This document shows, in pieces, positions 22,567 through 33,673 of a stretch of DNA of 64,000 nt. The stretch comes from Entomortierella parvispora (lineage: Eukaryota > Mortierellomycota > Mortierellomycetes > Mortierellales > Mortierellaceae), in NCBI GenBank assembly GCA_963573315.1, contig OY752145.1, positions 2,604,001 to 2,668,000 on the forward strand, in the 5' to 3' direction. The position numbers and the translations under genes were made by a program. Each line of letters starts with the position of its first letter. Position 1 is the first letter of the stretch. The notes under the pieces are model-generated. The model saw nothing but the letters and a program-made list of their open reading frames with translations. It was not told where the DNA came from and searched no databases.

Positions 22567-25242
22567 AAGACAATGTTGGTACGCGTGCCACTTGTAGGAA
22601 TGAACCTCTCTTGCGGACCCTAGGACAAGGTCCACCTTCGTAATTGCGTTCAAGCCACCGGACCGAGTGTGCATGGAAAAGAAGGGAAAAGGGCTATCTG
22701 GCCATGTAGCTGGACCGTTGTTTACACGGTGTTCGACCGTTTACACAGGGTTAGACCGTTCAGACCGTTTACACGGGACCAGACCTCTCCGCTGCAGATA
22801 CAAAAATGCGCGCGCTGATTTTTTGTTTTCTTTTTTTTCTCTCTCACCACCTCCCCTCCTCCCCACACCCACCCTACATTCCCACTGACATTTCACATGC
22901 ACATTTCCATTTCAGTCATGATCCATCTCTGCCATGGCTCCAAGGGTTGTCCAACCAAGCCCAGCACTCGCGTGCAACTCAGACACAAGAGCACGGCTCG
23001 TGTTTTTTTTAAGGTATGCTCTGAGCTGAACTAAAATATATGAAATCCAGCCAAACAAAAAAATCCCTTGCGCCCTACTTCCTAGGCCTTCGTTTGTGTA
23101 CTTCAGTCACTAACGCCCCCTTGCATGTCTATCCTGTAGTCTCTTGTAGCACTGCAGCACAGCCCAGGCTAGCGCGCGTTCTTCAAACCGCGTGGTCAGT
23201 AACAAGCACAAGTGCTGAGCTCTCGTCTCGGGCCCAGAGAAGCATAAGCCAGGTCTCAAGAGACCCAGTTCCTGAAAAATACCAGCTCCATCTGCCTCTC
23301 TGGTGACGCGCTTCGCTCTCCAAAAGAAAGCTCTGTCCTCTGCCGCCCGCTGTCCTTCAAGAACGTCTCTTCCCCACAAAGAGACCGAGGGTAGCGCCTC
23401 TCAACTGGCTACCTTCAACTCCGCCAGAGGCCACCGGCCTTTCAACAACATCCGCTGCTTTCAGAGGCTCGCTTTCAGAGACTCCACAGCAACCCCGGCT
23501 CTTTGGAGCATGCTCGGTCCTTGCACCCTTGCATCTTTGCACGCTTTCAGTGCTGGCCGCCCACCAAGAACGCCTCCCCCGCCTGCCAGCTTTTCTGCTG
23601 GGGCTGGCTTGCCACCAGTCAACACAAAAAGCAGTCCCGCTTCAAGTAAACAAGAACGCGTCGTCCATCCATCCGTCCATCCATCCATCGAAGGGAGTCA
23701 AAGTACGCGCCATCCGCCATCCAAAGCCCAAGAAGAGGACAGCTTTCTCCTCTCCCATCCTAGCCATCTCATCGGTGCTACCTTCATCCATGGTACGGCT
23801 ATTACTATTATTTCTTCGGGGCCAAGTGGATGCACAGGACCAAGCACTGGACACATGGACCATATCCATATCCATATTCCATCCATACCGTCGACTCCTG
23901 GACAAAGACAAGGTAATGGCAGTGGCCTCAGCGCTTCAGGGCAGGGCGTCCTTTGGTGCCTGTGTGAAGTTTCAATGATGAATAGTGGCGGTGGGCTGGC
24001 TGTCCTCAACCTTCTTCGGCTGGCACTGTTATGTAGTGATCTGGCCCCCTCCGTGGATAAAGTCGAAGGGAGTGAGTGAGGCTGGGGCCGACCTCTGAGA
24101 GACATCTGTACAAAGTGGGTTTACACGCGTCTTGGTAGCGTCCGCTGACCATTTACACAGTCTTTCCACTTCTTAGGAACCAAGTCTTCCGCAAGGATCA
24201 CATTCCATTCAGGTCGTCCACCCCTTTGAGCTCAAACAAGGTAATGGCAGTGGGCTAAGCGCTCCAAGACAAGGCGTCTATGGCGCTTGTGTGAATTTCG
24301 ATGAAGACTTTAGGTGGCGAAGAGAGGACAAGAGGGAGAGGGAGAGGGGGGGGGTTAAGCACCATCCTGACCCAGAAACACCTCCTCCGCGGCTGTCTCC
24401 ATTATCGGAAGATGGTTGGGGCCCCACCTACAGGTGCATAATTGCAGAAGGGGGTGTGGGCTGGGTGAGGGCGTTGGATGCAAAGAGAGGACAAGAGGGA
24501 GAGGGAGAGGGGGGGGGGGGGGGGGTAAGCGCCATCCTGGCCCAGAAAACTCCTCCTCCGCGGCTACCTCCATTCACGGAAGATGGTTGGGGCCCCACCT
24601 ACAGGTGGACAATAGCAGAAGGGGGTGAGAGTGGAGGGATGGGCTTGGGTGCGGGTGCGGGGTGTGGGGGAGATGGGGGGGCCACTCTGAGAAACACCTC
24701 TGCGGCTGGTGGGAAGCCCCTGGCTAGGTTAATTGCAATAGAGGTGCAACCGCGTCTTGATAGCGTCCACTGACCATTTACATAGTCTTGCCACTTCTTA
24801 GGAACCAAACCCCGCACCGTGTCCTCACCCACCCCATCCTCGTGAACGAGAGGAGCATTGTCAACACAGGCCGACTAGAGTCTCTCTCTGATCATTACAG
24901 TCCTCTGAAGCCCTTGTCCGAGATCCAAACTCTACCCTATACCTTCCATATCATAGGCGAAGAAGAGTGCGCATCAAGCCAGATGTCGTGTGAGGATCGA
25001 TCGACTCTAGGAGTCCTTCATCATGTCCTCCTCTGCATACTGGTGTGTACTTTTAGCTATTTTGATAGGCTGGATTTGTGTATGAGGGGTGATCTCGGCC
25101 TTTGGTGAGGTACTTTGTCAAGAGTTCTCTATTTTTTTGTCGTTGACTGTTGCTCACTTCTCCTCTCCATCGCTTGGCGGGGAACGGTCACTTCCAACGT
25201 GATGCGGTGCCGCTCTTCTCTTCGAGATCGAACCATTCAAGA
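22567..25242 (-). repeat. Dispersed ~2.7-kb repeat, copy B (full length, inverted)
   Basis: This is the most complete copy in the window and is inverted relative to copies A and C. The end next to the Fanzor gene is defined by comparison with copy C: similarity begins at GGTTCGATCTCGAAGAGAAG (reverse complement at 25,242; copy C at 61,969). The other end, near 22,567, is defined against copy A, where a 12-bp indel and more substitutions mark a diverged edge. Poly-G tracts differ in length from the other copies. Terminal inverted repeats and target-site duplications were looked for by eye and not found. The end at 25,242 lies only 38 bp before the Fanzor start codon. Confidence 0.88.
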
Positions 25243-25280
25243 GAAGGAAAGGGACTCAGGAGCATCCGCGACCACCAGTG

Positions 25281-28193
25281 ATGAAGCAGCTTGCATACAA
25301 ACCATACAAGGAGCCTGAGACTAAGCGTGTGAAGCAAACATCCACTGTGAAGGATCCACCCACACCGAAAACCCTGTCATCAACCGCTGCAACAGACAAG
25401 CTGGCGATAACTCGACATTTGGCCTATCACCACCCAACAAGTTCATTGAGCATTGGCACTCTGAAGGCGAATATCAATCGTGCACTTTCCAACCAGCTAG
25501 ATTTACAGCAAGAGGTTATGGAGGTCATTCAAGGAGCGACAAGCGAAGCTGCGCGAGTGAAGCGTGAAGGCCAGAGGCTTATTGGGCGCTATATCGAAAA
25601 GCTGGACGCAGCTGGATTCGATGGCATCAGCTGTGTAGACAAGGAAATTCTGCGTCACCACTGTCAACCTGTTAGTATGGAGGATGTGAAGGATACTGAC
25701 GACATTGCTGTGGATGATGAAGACGATAATCAGATCAACGGTCTTGAGGACTCTAACCTGGATCCCGACGATGGAGAACCTGAAGCAGAGGGCGACGATA
25801 ATAACCTACAGCCACAAAGCATGAGCGTTAAAAAAAAAAAGATGACAAGGTCCAGGCGCCATTTATCTGGAGCTTTCTACGAGTAGTATACTCTGGAAAA
25901 CGACCTAGACCCTCCGCCATGGGGGACAAGGTCAGTGCATTTATTGATCGCCTCAGGGAACTTGGTCTATACGTCTCGCCGTCCGTTGATATCAACGAAT
26001 CAAACATGCCTTTTACTCCCACGGATCTTGTCCGCTCAGTGGCCACGCAGCTGAGGCTGAGCTTGAGAGAATGTATAAGCATGGGACATGCACAATTCAT
26101 AATAAGGTAAGATGTGCAAAATGCCCGGGAATACCTTGATATCCAGAATATTAACCACATTTCCTATTTATTCATTCTTAGCTCAAGAAAGCCAAGGATC
26201 TCGGGATTTTGGAAGCAAATACACAGATAATCATTCGAGATGATGTCTCCGCCATCGAAAACTATGTCACACTTAATAAGTTGATCCAACAGCCCCGGAG
26301 AATTGCCCCCATGACATCGGAGGAGCAGCCGTTCGTTGGATTTACCGAGCGAGAACTCGCGGGATTTTTCATGAAAAAAAGAGGCAAGCTCAAAACATCG
26401 TTGACTGGGCTAGCATCCGATGAAGGGGTGGCTCCAACTATTCAAGACGTGCAGGAATGGATCGGAACAAAAGAGCCTGGTTATCTCTTGAAACGTTACC
26501 TTGCGGATATTGATCCCTCGAACCTTACCAGTCGCAAAAGAGGCAAGGCTGGGCATCGTGCGGGCATCAAGCTTATGTCACTCAAAGCTCTCAGAAGGCA
26601 TGTTCAGAAGCTAGACAATCCGACATTTGACCCAAAGGACTATGCCGTTAAGGGCTATGTGTCAAGAGGATCCATCCTTACAGACGGGTATAGAGTATAC
26701 TTACCTGCCCTCAAGCTTCGGGAGCTTCAGTGCGTCCGATACCGGCGACTTCCCCCCGACCGTCTTCCACCAAGAATATCGTCCACAGTTGGGGGAACTG
26801 ATTACTATTTGCTAGAGATCAGGAACGTTATCAAGGACGACGTGGATATCGAGAAGCTTTGGCCCGGCGCGCATCATACGGATATTAAAATCTTGACTCT
26901 TGACGCTGGCCAGGCGTTCGTAGTTGGGGCGTACGCATATCTACCTGGCAAGAACGGAGCTCCATCTACATCGATGGATATATCAGTGGACCTGCCAAGA
27001 CCAAAGGATGCGGATCAAGACGGCCCCCTTCACCACAATCTAGCTATTAGCCAAAAGGCTGTAATGCAACCTGTATTTCGGTACCGACGATGGCTGAACA
27101 CGGAGAAAGACATAGTGACAGAGGCTGAACCACTATCCATATCGCACATCGAATCGAACCTCCCTCCTCTTCGAGGCTCAGGATCAAGTTTGGAAGCATA
27201 TGTCAAAAAAATGGAGGAAGTCGAAGAGCGCCTGAGCACCTTTTACAATGGGGGAAATAAGCGGTTTAAAAGGCATACCTGGGACATGAAACGGGCTAAA
27301 TATGCCGAGTATCAGGCAATCGCCGAGAAGCTGCTGAATATAGTCGGGGGAACTACTGGACATCGTCGCGACCCAAACAACCATGTTATAATCGGAGTCG
27401 GGTTAGGGAAATTCAAGAGTTCATCTCGACTATCATCTCTACACTCCTCATTTCTTGATTTTTTCATTCCCTTGGTAAGTCACAGACAATGTACCGCGAC
27501 CAGCCTTCATCCGAACAGTATTATAAACTTACCTCGTCTTTTCAATTAGGCACGTTCACTCGGCTACTTGGTGGTGGGTATTAATGAATATTATACCTCG
27601 CAAAAGTGTCCCAACTGCCACAACTTTATCGCCCGCGTGACCTACGACAACTATACTGCACGCATTGCAGCCACTATTACCATCGAGACATTATGGCAGT
27701 CGAGAACATGGCTATGATTGTGCGCGAGTGTTTTGAGAAGCAAGAAAGACCCCTCCATCTGCAGCCCGTGACGGAAGACGGTAGATACTCCTGGATATCT
27801 GAATCAGATGAAACCCAAAGAGACAACTCTCTTATGGCCAGCACCATTGTCGGCGAAGGCAAGTCTAAAGCGACAAAGACCAGTAACCGTTCGAAGGCAG
27901 TGGCGTCTTCTACCGTCAAAAGTCAGAGTAAACGACCCTCCGGAGCTGCCAGTCACAGCTCTTCCACGACCGGGAGTGAAGCCAGTGCAGCTGCAAGCTC
28001 AAGTGCCCGTGGCAAGTCTCGCACGTCGAAGAGACAGGGTGTTATTGGAGAAGTAGCAGTCACCGTTCACACCCACAGCCTGTCTGAAATGAACAGCGGT
28101 ACCTCGTCTATCGACCACTCCAGATCAAGAAAGCGAGCGTCCTCCCTCGATCTGAACCAGCAGGAATCGTCCAAAATGCCAAGAGAACTCTAG
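25281..28193 (+). pseudogene. Fanzor (eukaryotic TnpB-like RNA-guided nuclease), frame-disrupted
   Basis: Three exons, 25281-26106, 26182-27474 and 27550-28193, with GTAAG...TTAG introns of 75 nt. Fanzor proteins use a small guide RNA (omega-RNA) to cut DNA with a RuvC-type domain. Order seen: Lys-rich start (KRVKQT); helical and acidic N-region; block GLYVSPSVDINESNMPFTPT; wedge-like region (ERELAGFF, KGYVSRGSILTDGYRV, RYRRLPPDRLPPR, GGTDYYLLEIRNV). RuvC-I is LTLDAGQAFVVGAYA (Asp codon 26,902). RuvC-II has the Fanzor-style glutamate in INEYYTSQKCPNC (27,586). A C4 zinc ribbon CPNC...CTHC and RuvC-III YYHRDIMAVEN (Asp 27,687) follow. The tail carries basic nuclear-signal-like clusters. Three 1-nt shifts break the frame: an 11-A run (25,830-25,840), about 26,053, and about 27,640. 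It is therefore probably a decaying copy, unless these are assembly errors or recoding. Confidence 0.88.
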
Positions 28194-28779
28194 GAGCACA
28201 GTCTAGTTCATAGTTTTTTGCAGTTTGTGCACATATTTTCGTCCAGTGACGTAATTATGGCGCAGATTCTCCTCCTTTCAAATATTCTACGGTGCAACAT
28301 GCGGAATGATCAAAAAAGACTGCGTAGTTTGACCGCCGCCCTTCATGTCTTCAAGACCACGTTTCTCATTTCACTTTTCATCTTGTGCGCAATGTCGCCA
28401 TTCAGAGGGATTGGTTGTGCTTAAGGGTATTTCAATCACTTCGCGTTGCACGTGACTAGTACGCAATGGAGTCGCGTTTCGTCCTTTTGTTTCGTGTTCC
28501 TCTCATTTGCAGTCAATCATTCCTTTCTCTTTCACCACCCCATCCGCCATTGCCACCCCCACCTTCTCGTCAGTCTGTTTCCACTATTTTGCTATATCTT
28601 AATTCCTCTCGAGCACGCCTCTCCTACGTCTGAATTCAATCAATCACGCATCTTCCTCTCCTTCAATCATACATCCTCTTTATTACGTATCACGAATTTG
28701 CCTTTTGGCCATTCTCATCTTTTTCTCTCGGTATGTTTCCTGTAATGCTGCCAAGTGAAAATACGTTACATTTGTGGTG
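28194..28779. other. 3' flank of Fanzor, candidate omega-RNA region
   Basis: No coding gene is supported. In characterised Fanzors the guide RNA overlaps or follows the 3' end of the gene, so this is where one would be sought. I cannot identify a conserved structure by eye. Confidence 0.3.
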
Positions 28780-29215
28780 GGCTTGGTGAGGGTGCGATGT
28801 AGAGTTTTGCTCTTTACTATCCTCATACTCTTCTGGGCTAATTGGTGGGGAGAGATGCCTGCTGGGTGCACTGGGCTAATGGCGGGTGCATCAAGGTATA
28901 GTATGGATGCGCTAGGCTATATGGCGGGCGCATCCTGTATTCATTTGTTGAGCGAGGTTCGTATGTCAGTACGGCTGAGTGAGGGTGTTGTGGAGTGTTT
29001 CTCCTATCCTCATACTCTTCTAGGCTAATTGGTGGGAAGAGATGCCTGCTGGGTGCACTGGGCTAATGGCGGGTGCATCAAGGTATAGTATGGATGCGCT
29101 GGGCTATATGGCGGGCGCATCCTTTATTCATTTATTGAGTGAGGATGTTTCATAGATGGATGCGCTGGGCTATATGGCGGGCGCATCCTTTATTCGTTCA
29201 TTGAGTGAGGTTGTT
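28780..29215. repeat. Tandem array of hairpin-forming units
   Basis: Two ~187-bp units (from about 28,788 and 28,981) and a partial third. Each contains a perfect 8-bp inverted repeat, GGATGCGC ... GCGCATCC, around a 15-nt loop: 28,905-28,935, 29,092-29,122 and 29,158-29,188. A sister motif (TGCACTGGGCTAATGGCGGG followed by TGCA) appears at 28,867 and 29,054 and looks like a diverged version of the same ~30-bp unit. The array lies between the Fanzor and the next gene. Confidence 0.85.
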
Positions 29216-29261
29216 TCACTTTTTCAGAATTAATCCAATTCTTTTAATGTCTACATAGTCG

Positions 29262-32050
29262 ATGGCTTCTCCGTACACAGGCACCAATGTTTCTCTTCCT
29301 GAGAACATAGAGGTAGCCCCTTAATTTAAGACCACCAAGCTCGCCGAATGGAGCTTGCAAGGGTTTTTAAGTACGACAGGAAGAGATGAAAAGTCATTCC
29401 TTGCCGAATTACTGAGTCTCTCGAAGTTTAAACCAGTGCCACTGGACATTCGACTTTTCGCGAAAGGTCTCTACGATTACTATAACGGAGTCTTTGGAAA
29501 AGATGTCATAGCTATTGCCAAAGACCAAGCCCAGTCAACAATTAATCGATCGGTATTTCGCGGCAAAGAGCAATTGGTCGCTCAAAAACGATATAGAGAC
29601 GATCTCGAAAACGACTTGGTAACAGAACACAGCATGATTGCTAGTTTTCTCCTCTTTTTCTGTAAAGCCTATCGTACTAAACAACGAATAATTTTTACAA
29701 TCCAGAACGGAGGTGAGGGATCTGCCACTCAGTCCAGGATAGCAGAACGTTCCAACATCGGGGAGCACCCTGCAAGTGGCCATTCAGCAGCAGCTCTTCA
29801 TACACAGAATCGCGTGCGTGATGATGTCAATGATGCTTTCGGTGATGCCGTCGATGACGCTGTCCAAGAAAATGCCGTTGGTAATATTTTTATCCCTCCC
29901 CTTGTTATTAAGAGTATAGTTCTAGAAAAGTTTCAGCCTTAATCTAACCTTTCCACTCCGTCTTTCTTGGCACCATCATCGCCTTCATCGTTACCAGTCA
30001 CAACAGCCGCAACCTCTACATCATCCACTGTTGTTGATTCAGCAGCATCGCCGTATCTTGAGCCGTCGTCAAGTTTCACTGGTAAGAGCCTTTGTCATCT
30101 TGCTTTTTTTTTTTTGACTGAGTTACCTCAACGGCTGTTATCCTACCTCATTTTCATAATTTGATATGCACAAAATACCAACATCAGCCATATGCTCAAT
30201 CTGTAGATCGACAGGATGCTGAGTTGGAATCTCAACCACCACTGGGTAAGCGGTTCTGGAGTCTCCTATGAATTGCCTGAAACGGACCAAACCACCAACA
30301 TGTTGGGTAGTCCGCGTACAGTTTCTTGAAGGCTTGCGATGCTGTTAAAATTTGCTGCTCTGTGTTGCTCATCTGTCTTTTTTGTTTGTGGAATTAGAGC
30401 CTGACCACCGGAAGCGCCGAGCAACAGAAGCAGTGTTGGCACGCAAGACCAAAAATCGCAAGAAGGCGCCTAATGGAACCTCAAAGGCCGCTATGCACCA
30501 AGTCCACACAGAGAGCCGAACACACCGATATCAGTTACTGGACAAGAATCTTTTCTGGCAACTGAAGTCGGGGCGAGCCGTGGAGACTGTTCTGTATGAC
30601 ACAAGTCTGCAGCCTGGGGCTACCACGAGGTACAATCCAAAGCTCTCGTTTTGAGCTGTTCAGAATAACTGAAGGCATGTTCCTACCCAACTAACTTATC
30701 ATACTTATCATTCCTCCAACAGCATTTGCTCCTATGTGATCGACGTGTCGTGCAGAACCACAAAAGCCCTCTTTGACGATGACGAATGGAATGAGATTCT
30801 CGCCAAAACTCGGTTCAATCTGCCCCCACTTCCTCGGTCAACCCTTGTCTTCCTCAATAAGCTCAGGCAGAGCATTCTGCAAGGCAAACATCCCAATTAT
30901 GTTCCATTGCCCGACTCTGGTACCACTGATCCCAAGGATCTGACTGATTGTATTCTTGCACAAAAAACGGCAGCAGAATGGTAAGATACAGTCCATACTC
31001 CCTCTTTCAGGTCAAGGCGATATGTATACAATGGTATCATTCTCACCCTTGTTCATTTCCACAGGTACTTTCTTTATCATAAAGAACCCTCACCATTTGT
31101 TGTAGATGATCTGTCGGAGTCATGGTGGGCGCGTGAGTCTTGGGCTGCACTTCACGACCTCTTGAATGACATACCATCCATCTTTATGGTGGATGGAGAG
31201 AAGCGGGGGCTGGACAGCTCTCGAAGGAGAAACATGGGGCGGCAGTTCAACCCAGAGGAACCTGTTCGAAAACGCTGTGGCAGAAAACTGGATCTCATCT
31301 GCCGAGACGAACAACTCCTTCATGATTGGATGGTGATTGAGAGGATGCGGCACTGGGATACCCAGTCAACAAAGCTTTTGAAGGAGTTTGGGTGTGATGT
31401 ACTTCGTGAGATGGTGACGATTGCACACAACAGGATGTTTGAAGTTTCGACTGCGTTTCGACAATCATGTGTCTTCTTTGGAGGATATACTGGTGGTAAC
31501 ACTTGCATTCTTGAAAGACAGTTGTTCTGCATACATACTTTTATTCATGTTTCTCTTCTACTCTGATTCAAATAGACACTGGCTTTGGTTCCTTTCAACT
31601 CCATCCAGCAACAGAAAGGTCCTACGTGCTCATCATGGAACTGCAGCAGCACTACACGTTACCGCGCAAGAAAAACGACCTACAAGAGCCATTTCAAGGT
31701 CTTGTCAAATTGCTGCGCATCAGGGTATGTATGCTTGCCTGCTTGCCTTCACATCAACACAAGATAAGACTCTTTTTGATATCAATTTTCTAACTACTGT
31801 TCTTAATCATGATCATAAAAAGACTGCTGTGAAGTCAACCATTGAAACATACCATTGGCTGCGTACACAGCAACTCCCCGAGTATGTCGCAGTTCAGGAT
31901 CAAGAAGCAGAGGATGAAGATCTCACCTGGATGACCAATGATCCAGTCAGACATTTCGATTCAAACATTGTCGTTGCCTCATCGCCACTTGGCCCTGATG
32001 ACTTCACTTCAGTCTTTGGTGATAAGGAGTTCCTTGACGAAAACGACTGA
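29262..32050 (+). pseudogene. Multi-exon gene of a repeated fungal family (SAP-like N-terminus), probably degenerate
   Basis: An ORF opens at the ATG at 29,262 (MASPYTGTNVSLPENIEVAP), meets a TAA at 29,322, and continues in the same frame with KLAEWSLQGFLSTTGRDEKS, which resembles a SAP DNA-binding motif. Later coding-like exons, joined by plausible GT-AG introns, run: RKRRATEAVLARKTKNRKK (about 30,415); YVIDVSCRTTKALFDDDEW (30,730); SWWARESWAALHDLLNDIPS (31,120); a segment GRKLDLICRD...HDWMVIERMRHWD (31,280-31,360); and a tail ending at 32,050. The GRKLDL...VIERM pattern could be a PD-(D/E)XK-like nuclease core, but that is a guess. A piece of a second member is at 57,887-58,090. The early in-frame stop suggests decay, unless an upstream exon bypasses it. 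Confidence 0.55.
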
Positions 32051-32454
32051 CCATGACACTGCTTCACTTCCTTAACAAATGTTCTTCATTTCTTCCTTTT
32101 CCTGCTTGCGTGTTGACTACTTCGCCTCTTTTCAATGACCTTTACATCTGTATAAACTCTCTCATGTACATTCCTCGCTAAGTTCTTCAGTCCTTTCGTT
32201 GCTTCCCCTCTCTGTTCTTCAGACTCATGCCCCTGTCTTAACGGTCATTTGTGACAGCCCAATAAATCCAAAAATTAAAGAATGAGACGCTCACCTAGTC
32301 CAAAGTGAATAACTGCATCTTCAGCAGGCTCTCTATCTGATGGCGAAATGGTCGCCCTGGATCAAGTAAGGCAGCTCAATTACAGCACCATCAATGTGTC
32401 ACGGTCAGACAAGGCAGGAACAAGAAGGAAAGGAAAGGGGTTGGTTTATTGTGA
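32051..32454. other. Intergenic
   Basis: The 3' flank of the preceding gene, pyrimidine-rich from 32,080 to 32,230. No gene is visible before the truncated repeat copy D. Confidence 0.4.
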
Positions 32455-32760
32455 CCCCTCTGAACTCAAACAAGGTAATGGCAGTGGGCTAAGCGCTCCA
32501 AGACAAGGCGTCTATGGCGCTTGTGTGAATTTCAATGAAGACTTTAGGTGGCGAAGAGAGGACAAGAGGGAGAGGGAAAGGGGGGGGGGGGGTTAAGCAC
32601 CATCCTGACCCAGAAACACCTCCTCCGCGGCTGTCTCCATTATCGGAAGATGGTTGGGGCCCCACCTACAGGTGCATAATTGCAGAAGGGGGTGTGGGCT
32701 GGGTGAGGGCGTTGGATGCAAAGAGAGGACAAGAGGGAGAGGGAGAGGGGGGGGGGGGGG
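32455..32760 (-). repeat. Dispersed repeat, truncated copy D
   Basis: This 306-bp piece matches about 530-840 of copy A in reverse complement. It starts in CCCCTCTGAACTCAAACAAGG and stops inside the poly-G tract at 32,749-32,760. Both internal tandem units are partly present. Confidence 0.88.
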
Positions 32761-33673
32761 TCATGCCGCTAGAGGTTATCAGGTAAGAGGTAGTGGTATC
32801 CATTGTGTCTGGAGTGGCGAGTACGGTGCCTGTGAAGAGTTCAATTGTTGTAGATGAACCTGTAAACGACAATAGTGAGGTATCGGAGGTAAAACTTGAG
32901 GGGAGGAGGATGGTGGTCTGAGCGTTTACGAAGGCGATAGCGATGAGTTTGAGGCCAACTCAGGTAACTTCAAGGGCGATGGCGAGTCGGATTGCTGCCA
33001 GGCGATAAAAGAGGCGAATTAGCTCTTTACTCCTGACAAGGGGGGGAAAAGGATAAGAATAGCCCGAACCAGTGGGTCACTGACGAGCAGGAGATAATCA
33101 GTGAAAGCTGAAGGAAGAAAGGTGCTAGTAGAGTAACTGCGAATATAAGAACGCAATAGAGGTAGTGAAGGCGTGGAGAGTGTATCGGACGATTTGGTAG
33201 GATTTCTGAATTGTGATCAATAGGCTGTGGTAGGCGCTTCGTAGAAAAAGATAGACGGAGAAAACGCGAGAAGGAACTCGTTGAACGAATAAGAGACGCA
33301 GTAAAAGAGGAAATAAGGGACAAACAGACAGAGCATGAAAACTATCACCAGGAGCTGGATGGCAGCGTGTCGGAGAGCAATGAGGTGCTCTTTGATTTGA
33401 TGCAAGAGTCGGTAGTTGTTGGTAGCGTACGCAAGGGAGTAAGAGAGAAGTGAAGGACCCTCAACCGCAATCTTAATGGATCTGTCTGTCAATGTGGCGG
33501 GTGCTGTGCTTTTGACGCAGCCAAAAGAACCTCCATAAAGTATGACAGCTAACGAACCTATTTAAATGCAAATATAGGAAGCCTTCCCCACACTCCTCAA
33601 AGACACTTGATGTTGCAATGCATCTCTTGTTCATTCTCTCCCATTCCGTGCACCCCTTTGCCCCTCCTCTACA
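32761..33673. other. Unassigned DNA upstream of PGDH gene
   Basis: The nearest stretch to the ATG at 33,674 is CT-rich and likely promoter/5' leader. A minus-strand ORF at 33,217-33,492 has a hydrophobic segment (AAIQLLVIVFMLCLFVPYF) but no recognisable family, so I do not call it a gene. Confidence 0.35.

Noticed and set aside
33217-33492. Possible minus-strand membrane protein
   Set aside because: One hydrophobic segment, no start context, no splice partners and no family match.
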